The position numbers were made by a program, and so were the translations under genes. 64,000 bases of DNA from Azohydromonas aeria (GTDB lineage Bacteria; Pseudomonadota; Gammaproteobacteria; Burkholderiales; Burkholderiaceae_C). Below are positions 57,430 to 64,000 of the stretch, one piece after another. The notes below the pieces were generated by a model that was not told the origin of the DNA, did no database searches, and saw only the letters and a list, made by a program, of their open reading frames with translations. Positions within the stretch are counted from its first letter, which is position 1, and each line of letters begins with the position of its first letter. The DNA is taken from contig NZ_VIDQ01000026.1 of NCBI RefSeq assembly GCF_009760915.1, positions 1-64,000 on the forward strand, written 5' to 3'.

Positions 57430-58310
57430 AATCCCTCAACCCCATTCAAAGCCTGGCGGTTGCCTTGTTGCTGGCCGGCAGCTCCGTGGCATTTGCGCAG
57501 AGCAAGGAAAACTCCAGCCGCGTGGCGGCCGTGACGCCGCAGCCGGCGGCCATGGCCCCGTCTTCGGCGGCCAACGTGGCCGATTACAAGCTGGGCGCCG
57601 GCGACGGCATGAAAATCTCGGTATTCCAGAATCCCGACCTGACCCTTGAAACCAGAATCACCGATACCGGCATGATCACTTACCCGCTCATCGGGGCGGT
57701 GAAAGTCGGCGGGCTGACGGTGCCGCAGGCCGAGCAGCGCATTGCCAGCGCCCTGAGCAGTGGCAATTTCATCAAGCAGCCGCAGGTGTCGATATTGATC
57801 ACGCAGGTGCGCGGCAACCAGGCGGCGGTGCTGGGTTTCGTCAACCGGCCGGGGCGCTACCCGCTGGAGCAGTCGCAGATGCGGCTGGCCGACCTGCTGG
57901 CCGTGGCCGGCGGCGTGGCCGAGTCCGGCTCCGACATCGTCACGCTGGTGGGGTTGCGCGACGGCAAGCCCTTCAAGACGCAGGTCAGCCTGTCGCAGGC
58001 CTTCACCGCCGGGCAGCCCGACGCGGCCTTCGACACCCGGGTGCAGGACGGCGACGTGGTCTACGTGGACCGCGCCCCCACGGCCTACATCTACGGCGAG
58101 GTGCAGCGCCCCGGGCCGCTGCGCCTGGAGCGCGGCATGACGGTGCTGCAGGGCCTGGCCGCCGGTGGCGGCATGACCGCGCGCGGCACCGACCGCGGCC
58201 TCAAGGTGCACCGCAAGTCCGGCGACGGCCAGACGCAGGTGCTGCAGCCCGCCATGAGCGAGCCGCTGCGCGACGGCGACGTCGTCTACGTGCGCGAAAG
58301 CATCTTCTGA
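57426..58310 (+). CDS. epsE: Polysaccharide export protein EpsE (Wza-type OPX)
   Basis: 294 aa with a Sec signal ending AFAQ near residue 25. The poly-export domain YKLGAGDGMKISVFQNPDLTLETRI (about residues 57-140) is followed by two SLBB domains (RGNQAAVLGFVNRPGRYPL and APTAYIYGEVQRPGPLRL). No lipobox Cys, unlike E. coli Wza. Outer-membrane or periplasmic export channel working with EpsF. Overlaps epsD by 4 bp. Confidence 0.93.
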   Translation: MKSLNPIQSLAVALLLAGSSVAFAQSKENSSRVAAVTPQPAAMAPSSAANVADYKLGAGDGMKISVFQNPDLTLETRITDTGMITYPLIGAVKVGGLTVPQAEQRIASALSSGNFIKQPQVSILITQVRGNQAAVLGFVNRPGRYPLEQSQMRLADLLAVAGGVAESGSDIVTLVGLRDGKPFKTQVSLSQAFTAGQPDAAFDTRVQDGDVVYVDRAPTAYIYGEVQRPGPLRLERGMTVLQGLAAGGGMTARGTDRGLKVHRKSGDGQTQVLQPAMSEPLRDGDVVYVRESIF

Positions 58311-58338
58311 CCCGGACACGCTTGCGAAGGATTTCCGC

Positions 58339-59757
58339 ATGTCGATCGCGCAGTTTCTCGCCATCCTGGCGGCCCGCTGGAAAGTGCTGCTGCTGGTGCT
58401 GGCCACCACCGTCGCCGCCACGCTGGGCATCAGCCTGATGCTGCCCAAGAGCTACACGGCCTCGGCCTCAGTGCTGGTGCAGGTGGCCTCGCCCGACCCG
58501 ATCGTGGGCATGAGCCTGGCCAGCCAGCTGGTGCCCCAGGTCATGACCAGCCAGGTCGAGATCATCTACAGCGACCGCGTGGCACAGAAGGCCGCGCGGC
58601 TGCTGCGCCTCAACGAGAACGCCGACCTGCGCAACCAGTGGCAGCTCGTGACGCAGGGCGTGGGCTCCTACGAGGCCTGGCTGGGCGACGTGCTGCAGAA
58701 CAACCTGCAGGTGGTGCAGGGCCAGTCCAACATCATCACCGTCAACTACAAGTCGCCTGACCGCAAGCTGGCCGCGGCCACGGCCAACGCCTTCGTGCAG
58801 GCCTACCTCGACACGGCGCTGGAGCTGCGCGTGGACCCGGCGCGCCAATCCAGCGCCTTCTTCGACGAGCGCTCCAAGGTGCTGCGCCAGCAGCTCGAAC
58901 AGGCCCAGACGGCACTGTCGAAGTACCAGCGTGACAACGGCATCGTCGCCACCGACGAGCGCATCGACATCGAGACGGCGCGGCTCAACGAGCTGTCCTC
59001 GCAGCTCGTGGGCATGCAGGCGCTGGCCGTGGAGTCCAGCAGCCGCCAGGCCGCGGCGCGCAGCGCCAGCGACCGCGTGCAGGACGTGCTCAACAACGGC
59101 CTGGTGACGAGCCTGCGCGCCGACGCCTCGCGCCAGGAGGCGCGGCTCAACGAGCTCAGCGCGCGGCTCGGCGACGCGCACCCGGCAGTGCAGGAGGCCA
59201 AGGCCAACCTGGCCACCATGCGCCGGCGCGTCGATGACGAGGTCGCGCGCGTGGCCTCGGGCGTGACGGTGAGCAGCAACATCAACCGCGCCCGCGAGGC
59301 CGAGATCCGCGCCGCCGTCGAGACCCAGCGCGAGCGCGTGCTCAAGCTCAAGGCCCAGCGCGACGGCATGGCCTCGCTGCTGCGCGACGTGGACAACGCG
59401 CAGAAGTCCTACGACACCGTCATGGCGCGCTTCAACACCACCAGCATCGAGAGCCAGGCCACGATGACCAACCTCGTGCAGTTCCAGCGCGCCAACGAGC
59501 CGGTGGAACCGTCCTCGCCCAACGTGCTGCTCAACACGATCGTGGCGTTCTTCGGCGGCACGCTGCTGGCGGTGGCCGCGGCGCTGGGCCTCGAATTCAT
59601 GAACCGCCGCGTGCGCTCGCCCAGCGACGTGCTGCAGCTGGCCGACGTGCCCGTCATCGGCATCCTGCCGCGGCCCGACCGGCGCCAATGGTTCGGTGCC
59701 CGCCGCATGAGCCCGATGCAGTCGCGGCTGGTCAGCTATTCCGGAAAGGCCGTGTGA
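58339..59757 (+). CDS. epsF: Chain-length determinant protein EpsF (Wzz/PCP type)
   Basis: 472 aa. Wzz domain: N-terminal helix (about residues 14-36, KVLLLVLATTVAATLGISLML), a long periplasmic coiled-coil region (about 180-370) and a C-terminal helix (about 395-418). A short cytoplasmic tail follows. It sets polymer length and contacts the separate kinase EpsG. The stop shares 1 bp with epsG ATG (TGATG). Confidence 0.93.
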   Translation: MSIAQFLAILAARWKVLLLVLATTVAATLGISLMLPKSYTASASVLVQVASPDPIVGMSLASQLVPQVMTSQVEIIYSDRVAQKAARLLRLNENADLRNQWQLVTQGVGSYEAWLGDVLQNNLQVVQGQSNIITVNYKSPDRKLAAATANAFVQAYLDTALELRVDPARQSSAFFDERSKVLRQQLEQAQTALSKYQRDNGIVATDERIDIETARLNELSSQLVGMQALAVESSSRQAAARSASDRVQDVLNNGLVTSLRADASRQEARLNELSARLGDAHPAVQEAKANLATMRRRVDDEVARVASGVTVSSNINRAREAEIRAAVETQRERVLKLKAQRDGMASLLRDVDNAQKSYDTVMARFNTTSIESQATMTNLVQFQRANEPVEPSSPNVLLNTIVAFFGGTLLAVAAALGLEFMNRRVRSPSDVLQLADVPVIGILPRPDRRQWFGARRMSPMQSRLVSYSGKAV

Positions 59758-60701
59758 TGGAACTCCACCGCATTCCCACCTCGACGCTGCGCGACGGCAC
59801 CTCCGGCGCCTCGTTCAGCTACCGCACCGAGCAGGCCGACCCCGCCGACGAGGCGCCGCCGGGGGCCCGGGAACGGCCCATCGGCGAGATCATCAAGTCG
59901 GCCAACCAGCTCAGCAACGAGCAGATCGACCGGGTGCTGCAGCACCAGAAGGAGCGCGGCATCCGCTTTGGCGAGGCCGCCGTCGAGCTCGGCGTGGCCA
60001 GCGGCAACGACGTGCTGTGGGCGCTGTCGCAGCAGTTCCACTATCCCTATCCGGCCAACTCCAAGAGCCTGCTCAGCAGCGAGCTGGTCACGGCGCGCGA
60101 CCCGTTCTCGTTCCGCTCCGAGGCCTTCCGCGCCATCCGCAGCCAGCTGATGATGCAGCTGTTCACGGAGGAAACCGGCGCGCGCTCGCTGGCCGTGGTC
60201 AGCCCCGACTCCGGCGACGGCAAGACCTACTTCGCGGCCAACCTGGCCATCGCCTTCTCGCAACTGGGCGGGCGCACGCTGCTGATCGACGCGGACATGC
60301 GCAACCCGCGCCAGCACGAGGTGTTCTGCGTGGACAACACCACCGGGCTCTCCGGCGTGCTGTCCGGGCGCACGCTCATCAACGTCATCCGCCCCGTGGA
60401 GGAGCTGCCCAGCCTGTACCTGCTGCCCGTGGGCGCGGTGCCGCCCAACCCGCTGGAGCTGGTCGAGCGCCCGGCCTTCGGGCTGCTCATGCGCGAGCTG
60501 GCTTCCAAGTTCGACTACGTCGTGGTGGACACGCCGGCCTACGCGCACGGCTCGGACGCGCCCGTCATCGCCGCGCGCTGCGACGGCGTGCTGACCATGG
60601 TGCGCTCGGGCCGCAGCAGCGCCACGTCGCTGCAGGACCTGACCACGGCGCTGCGCAGCGTGCCCGTGCGCCTGTGCGGCGTGGTCATGAACGAGTACTG
60701 A
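59757..60701 (+). CDS. epsG: Chain-length determinant tyrosine kinase EpsG
   Basis: 314 aa. N-terminal helical module (about residues 37-100, IGEIIKSANQLSNEQIDRVL) resembling the MshEN/GspE-N fold, then a BY-kinase/ParA-like domain with Walker A SPDSGDGKTYFAANLA near residue 149, A' LLIDADMRNPRQH near 176 and Walker B YVVVDTPAY near 258. No tyrosine cluster at the C-terminus; it ends VVMNEY. It should pair with EpsF to energise polymer export. Confidence 0.9.
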   Translation: MELHRIPTSTLRDGTSGASFSYRTEQADPADEAPPGARERPIGEIIKSANQLSNEQIDRVLQHQKERGIRFGEAAVELGVASGNDVLWALSQQFHYPYPANSKSLLSSELVTARDPFSFRSEAFRAIRSQLMMQLFTEETGARSLAVVSPDSGDGKTYFAANLAIAFSQLGGRTLLIDADMRNPRQHEVFCVDNTTGLSGVLSGRTLINVIRPVEELPSLYLLPVGAVPPNPLELVERPAFGLLMRELASKFDYVVVDTPAYAHGSDAPVIAARCDGVLTMVRSGRSSATSLQDLTTALRSVPVRLCGVVMNEY

Positions 60702-60738
60702 GGCGTACGCCCGCGCATCCGCCCCCGTGGCCCGGCCC

Positions 60739-60785
60739 CGCCGGCAGCCACAGCAGCAACAGTAAACAGCAGCACCAGCATCAGC
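60739..60785 (+). repeat. CAG-rich stretch before xrtB
   Basis: The end of the 84-bp epsG-xrtB gap is built of CAG/CAA/CAT units (CAGCCACAGCAGCAACAG and so on) and leads directly into the xrtB ATG at 60786 without a clear ribosome-binding site. Possible slippage site. Confidence 0.5.
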
Positions 60786-61664
60786 ATGCGAGCCCTTGGC
60801 ATCACCCCGGCGCTGCCCGCCGCCGCGCAGTTCTGGCCCTTCGGGCTGCTGGCGCTGGGCTTTGCGCTGCTGTACGTCCCGACCTTCCACGACCTGTCGC
60901 GCACGACCTGGGCCTCCGACGAGCAGGGGCACGGCCCGATCATCCTTGCCATCAGCTACTGGCTGGCCTGGCGCAAGCGGCATGAGTTCCTGGCCGCGCC
61001 GGTGCGGCCGAGCGTGGGCGCCGGCGCGCTGAGCCTGCTGCTGGGGCTGCTGCTCTACGCCTTCGGCCGTTCGCAGTCCGTCATCGCCTTCGAGGTCGGC
61101 TCGCAGATCTTCGTGTGGCTGGGCGTGCTGCTGCTGCTGCGCGGCTGGGCGGCGGTGAAGGTGCTGTGGTTCCCGCTGTTCTTCCTGGTGTTCATGGCGC
61201 CGCTGCCCGGCGCGCTGGTGGCGGCGCTGACCACGCCGCTGCGCGCGGCCGTCTCCAGCGTGGCCGAGAACGTGCTCTACGCCGTGGGCTACCCGGTGGC
61301 GCGCACCGGCGCGATGCTGAGCATCGGCCAGTACCAGCTGTTCGTGGCCGACGCCTGCGCCGGCCTGAACACGATGTTCACGCTGGAATCGCTGGGGCTG
61401 CTGTACATGAACCTCATGAACTACACCCGCGTGGCGCGCAACGTGGCGCTGGCAGTGTGCATCGTGCCGATCTCGTTCCTGGCCAACGTGGTGCGGGTGA
61501 TGATCCTGGTGCTGGTCACCTACCACTTCGGCGACGCGGCGGGGCAGGGCTTCATCCACGACTTTGCCGGCATGGTGCTGTTCCTGGTGGCGCTGGTGCT
61601 GATGCTGGCCATCGACTACCCGCTGGGGTGGCTGTTCCCTGAGAAGAAGAGGGCTGCGGCATGA
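60786..61664 (+). CDS. xrtB: Exosortase XrtB
   Basis: 292 aa, eight or so transmembrane helices. Exosortase catalytic residues: Cys in FVADACAGLNTM (about residue 197), Arg in FLANVVRVMIL (about 239), His in GQGFIHDFAG (about 259). It cleaves PEP-CTERM sorting signals and is thought to attach the proteins to a surface anchor. The neighbouring EpsI and EpsD-G place it in the XrtB subtype. No PEP-CTERM substrate gene is visible in the window. Confidence 0.93.
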   Translation: MRALGITPALPAAAQFWPFGLLALGFALLYVPTFHDLSRTTWASDEQGHGPIILAISYWLAWRKRHEFLAAPVRPSVGAGALSLLLGLLLYAFGRSQSVIAFEVGSQIFVWLGVLLLLRGWAAVKVLWFPLFFLVFMAPLPGALVAALTTPLRAAVSSVAENVLYAVGYPVARTGAMLSIGQYQLFVADACAGLNTMFTLESLGLLYMNLMNYTRVARNVALAVCIVPISFLANVVRVMILVLVTYHFGDAAGQGFIHDFAGMVLFLVALVLMLAIDYPLGWLFPEKKRAAA

Positions 61665-61744
61665 GCGCCGGCGCACGGCCGCTCCGAAGCCGGTACTGCG
61701 TCCCGCTGGGCGGGACCGCGCGCAGCGCGAGGGCGCCCCAATGA
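61661..61744 (+). other. 27-codon mini-ORF bridging xrtB and epsI
   Basis: ATG 61661 overlaps the xrtB stop (ATGA), and the mini-ORF's TGA (61742-61744) overlaps the epsI ATG (61741). It reads MSAGARPLRSRYCVPLGGTA and seven more residues. Almost certainly a by-product of the 80-bp insertion, but it would keep ribosomes moving from xrtB to epsI. Confidence 0.5.
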
Positions 61745-61750
61745 GCGCCG
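61671..61750. repeat. 80-bp intergenic insertion flanked by a 10-bp direct repeat
   Basis: ATGAGCGCCG occurs at 61661-61670 and again at 61741-61750. Between them lies a GC hairpin GTCCCGC (61700-61706) / GCGGGAC (61710-61716) and a CGCGCGCAGCGCG segment. The arrangement looks like insertion of a small dispersed intergenic element with duplication of its target at an original xrtB/epsI ATGA junction. Copies elsewhere in the genome are not visible here. Confidence 0.55.
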
Positions 61751-62496
61751 TCATGACGCCGGGCAGCGGCCTGAGCGCCCGCAGCCTGCGCCTGCGCGTG
61801 CTGGCCGTGTTCCTGGCCATGGCGCTGGCGGCGTGGCTGGCACACGCGTTCACGCCCCGGCACAAGGTGGCCGACGAGCGCCCGATGGGGCCGCTGGAGC
61901 AGCTCGTGCCGGCGCGCTTCGGCGACTGGCGCATCGACGACAGCCTGCCCGCGATCCTGCCCTCGCCGGAGGTGCAGGAGCGGCTCGACCGCATCTACAA
62001 CCAGGTGCTGTCGCGCACCTACGTGGACTCCCAGGGCCGCCACATCATGCTGTCCATCGCCTACGGCGGCGACCAGTCCGACGGCACCACCGCGCACAAG
62101 CCCGAGGTCTGCTACCCGGCGCAGGGGCTGGAGATCGTCTTCAACCGCACCGGCACGCTCGACGCGGACGGGCAGGTGCTGCCGGTGCGGCGGCTGCGCG
62201 CGAAGCTGGGCGCGCGCCACGAGCCCATCACCTACTGGATCGTGGTCGGCGACCAGGCCGTGACCTCGGGCTCGGGCATGAAGATGGTGCAGCTGCGCTA
62301 CGGGCTGCGCGGGCAGATCCCCGACGGCGTGCTGGTGCGCGTCTCCAGCATCGAGCGCGACGCCGAGGCGGCCTGGGCGCTGCACGCGTCCTTCGTGCGC
62401 GCCCTGGGGGCCGGCCTCGATCCGGACGTGCGCCAGCGCCTGTTCGGCACCCATTCCCTCGACCACCCCTCACCAGCGAGGCCGGCCCAGCCATGA
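61741..62496 (+). CDS. epsI: EpsI family protein of the XrtB locus
   Basis: 251 aa. One N-terminal hydrophobic segment (about residues 15-35), then the EpsI (DUF3485) domain with ARFGDWRID near 55, RTYVDSQGRHIMLSIAYGGDQ near 90 and HKPEVCYPAQGLEI near 119, holding the family Cys. Associated with exosortases; function open, perhaps polymer processing or protein anchoring. Start ATG 61741; stop overlaps the next gene (ATGA). Confidence 0.9.
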   Translation: MSAVMTPGSGLSARSLRLRVLAVFLAMALAAWLAHAFTPRHKVADERPMGPLEQLVPARFGDWRIDDSLPAILPSPEVQERLDRIYNQVLSRTYVDSQGRHIMLSIAYGGDQSDGTTAHKPEVCYPAQGLEIVFNRTGTLDADGQVLPVRRLRAKLGARHEPITYWIVVGDQAVTSGSGMKMVQLRYGLRGQIPDGVLVRVSSIERDAEAAWALHASFVRALGAGLDPDVRQRLFGTHSLDHPSPARPAQP

Positions 62497-64000
62497 CCCC
62501 TGCACGTTCCCGTGGCGCCGCCTGGCTGCTGCTGTTCTGCGTCCTGGGCTTCGCCGCGCTGATGGGGGCGGTGGCCGGCCTGGGGCGGCCCATGCTGCTG
62601 GGACCCTTCATTGCGCTGCTGGGGCTGGTCGTGCTGTTCGTGGTGCCGGCGCGGCTGATGTTCTGGTCGCTGCTGCTGCTGTCGATGCTGGTGGTCGGGC
62701 CGGTCATGTACTTCGCCAAGATCGAGAGCGCGCGCTGGGGGCCGCCGCTGCTGGCCATGGCGCTGTACGTGCCGCTGGTGGCGTACGTGCTCAAGCCGCG
62801 CCGCTCCCAGCCCGACGCGGGCTGGCCGCTGTGGCTGTTCGTGCTGTTCATGTTCATCGCCACGGCGGTGTTCAGCACGGTCATGGGCTCGCCCATGCTG
62901 GGCGAGGTGGTCGTGGCCTCGCGCGCCTACCTGGCCTTCTGGTCCTTCGCGCTGGCGCTGGCGTTGGGCATGTTCGCGGTGCGCGACATGCTGCTGGGCT
63001 GGTGGGCGCTGCTGGCCTGCGCCGCGATCCAGCTGCCCGTGTCGATGTACCAGTACTTCGTGGTGGCCAAGCAGTCGATGCGGCTGTCGCCGTGGGACGC
63101 GGTGGTGGGCACCTTCCCCGGCAACATGGACGGCGGCGGCGCCAGCCATGCCATGGGCATCTTTCTGCTCATCGCGCTGTGCGCGGTGGTGGCGCTGTGG
63201 CGGGCCAGGCGCATCCACCGCGGCCTGGCTGTCGTGATTGGGGCCTGCATCCTGGGCTCGCTGGTGCTGTCGGAGGTCAAGGCGGTGGTGCTGCTGGTGC
63301 CGGTGGCCTTCGCGCTGCAGTTCTGGCGCGAGCTGGTGCGCCGGCCGCTGCTGGCCGTGGGCGCGGTGGTGGTGTCGGTGGGGTTGATGGCGTCGATCAT
63401 GACGCTCTACCAGACCACCTTCTACGCCGGGCGCGGCGTGACGCTGCAGGGGAAGCTGCCGAGCTCGCCGCTGGAGTCGATCCAGAACCAGCTCAACCCG
63501 CAGCAGGCCCACACCAAGGACGGCGGCCAGATCGTCAGCCGCGCCGCGCGCGTCGCCGACTGGTGGCGCCGTGGCGTGACCTACGGCGACCCGTACCACG
63601 CGCTGCTGGGCTACGGCGTGGGCGCCACGCAGAACTCGTCCTTCGGCATGGGCGAGCTGGTGCCGAAGTTCGCCTACCTGCTCGACACCACCGGCACCAA
63701 CATCCTGCTGTGGGAGACCGGCGTCATCGGGCACCTGCTGCTGGTGCTGCTGCTGCTGCTGGCGGCGGCCAACGCCAACGCCTGCTCGCGCTCGCCCCTG
63801 GTGCCCGTGGAGCACCGCGCGCTGCTGGAGGCCGGGGGCGTGGGGCTGGTGCTGTTCGCGATCACGCTGCCGTACAGCAACTTCGCGCTGCGCACGCCGC
63901 CCTCGCAGTTCCTGATGGTGTTCATGCTCGGTTACGCCACCTACTGGTGGCGCCAGGTGCGCCTGGCGCAGCCCGCGCACGCCATGGGCCGTTTCAACGC
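62493..64000 (+). CDS. Wzy/WaaL-like polysaccharide polymerase or ligase membrane protein (3' truncated)
   Basis: At least 502 codons, open to the end of the window. About ten or more transmembrane helices, with a large periplasmic loop at about residues 305-390 (from LYQTTFYAGRGV to FGMGELVPKF), the layout of O-antigen ligase/polymerase proteins. Translationally coupled to epsI (ATGA at 62493). In XrtB loci such a protein polymerises the repeat units or transfers the polymer. The C-terminus lies outside the window. Confidence 0.82.
   Translation, partial: MTPARSRGAAWLLLFCVLGFAALMGAVAGLGRPMLLGPFIALLGLVVLFVVPARLMFWSLLLLSMLVVGPVMYFAKIESARWGPPLLAMALYVPLVAYVLKPRRSQPDAGWPLWLFVLFMFIATAVFSTVMGSPMLGEVVVASRAYLAFWSFALALALGMFAVRDMLLGWWALLACAAIQLPVSMYQYFVVAKQSMRLSPWDAVVGTFPGNMDGGGASHAMGIFLLIALCAVVALWRARRIHRGLAVVIGACILGSLVLSEVKAVVLLVPVAFALQFWRELVRRPLLAVGAVVVSVGLMASIMTLYQTTFYAGRGVTLQGKLPSSPLESIQNQLNPQQAHTKDGGQIVSRAARVADWWRRGVTYGDPYHALLGYGVGATQNSSFGMGELVPKFAYLLDTTGTNILLWETGVIGHLLLVLLLLLAAANANACSRSPLVPVEHRALLEAGGVGLVLFAITLPYSNFALRTPPSQFLMVFMLGYATYWWRQVRLAQPAHAMGRFN

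Noticed and set aside
59736-61994. A 752-codon minus-strand frame across epsG, xrtB and epsI
   Set aside because: His/Gln/Arg-rich shadow of three genes with clear motifs on the plus strand.

Overview
The window is chromosomal core sequence from a high-GC betaproteobacterium of the order Burkholderiales, most likely near Comamonadaceae or Sphaerotilaceae. The evidence is gene content and order: murD-ftsW-murG-murC-ddl-ftsQ-ftsA-ftsZ-lpxC, dusB-fis-purH-ruvC, argB-nucleotidase-slmA, hisI-hisE-hinT-tatABC-degQ/S, petABC-sspA-sspB, secA-argJ and DUF971-ubiE, followed by an exosortase-B (XrtB) exopolysaccharide locus. Both window edges cut genes: murD at the left and a Wzy-like membrane protein at the right.

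Layout. 0-9.2 kb: the distal half of the division and cell-wall (dcw) cluster, one tightly overlapping plus-strand unit. 9.3-13.7 kb: lpxC behind a terminator, a 61-aa membrane protein, a CAP-domain lipoprotein, and a three-gene phospholipid module (CDP-alcohol phosphotransferase, acyltransferase, CdsA-like cytidylyltransferase). 13.7-17.4 kb: the minus-strand dusB-fis-purH-ruvC unit. 17.5-23.4 kb: accessory stretch with a YqaA-type membrane protein, a TPR protein, a GlxA-type AraC regulator coupled to an M32 carboxypeptidase, a HepT/MntA toxin-antitoxin pair and an orphan gene, with locally lower GC around the last two. 23.5-25.1 kb: a minus-strand metal module (DUF411 protein and DmeF-like CDF exporter). 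25.3-33.3 kb: argB, nucleotidase, slmA, PdeM-like phosphoesterase, DUF815 ATPase, Nudix hydrolase, hisI-hisE, DUF4870 protein, hinT and tatABC. 33.4-41.3 kb: DegS-type protease, Nif3-like protein, pdxA, mscL, the bc1 complex petABC, sspA-sspB and tRNA-Thr. 41.4-51.9 kb: DciA-like protein, secA, argJ, a 1312-aa FAD/Fe-S oxidoreductase, MgtC-family protein, DUF971 protein and ubiE.

51.9-64 kb: a divergent exopolysaccharide locus around one AT-richer 424-bp intergenic region. Leftward: a GT4 glycosyltransferase, a Gfo/Idh/MocA oxidoreductase, an unassigned TIM-barrel-like protein, and the split transferase PssD/PssE. Rightward: EpsD, EpsE, EpsF, EpsG, exosortase XrtB, EpsI and a polymerase/ligase-like membrane protein. 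Together they should assemble sugar units, export and length-control a polymer, and sort PEP-CTERM proteins.

Most genes are orthodox. The points most worth a second look are an 80-bp insertion between xrtB and epsI that duplicated 10 bp and left a 27-codon mini-ORF apparently keeping translational coupling; a recurring -10-like box 6-7 nt before the start codon of several genes, suggesting leaderless mRNAs; an FNR/CRP-type dyad between mscL and petA; the DUF411-dmeF module with an upstream dyad; an EpsG kinase with an extra N-terminal domain and no tyrosine tail; and the unassigned barrel protein in the polysaccharide operon. I see no integrase, transposase gene, prophage or CRISPR array.
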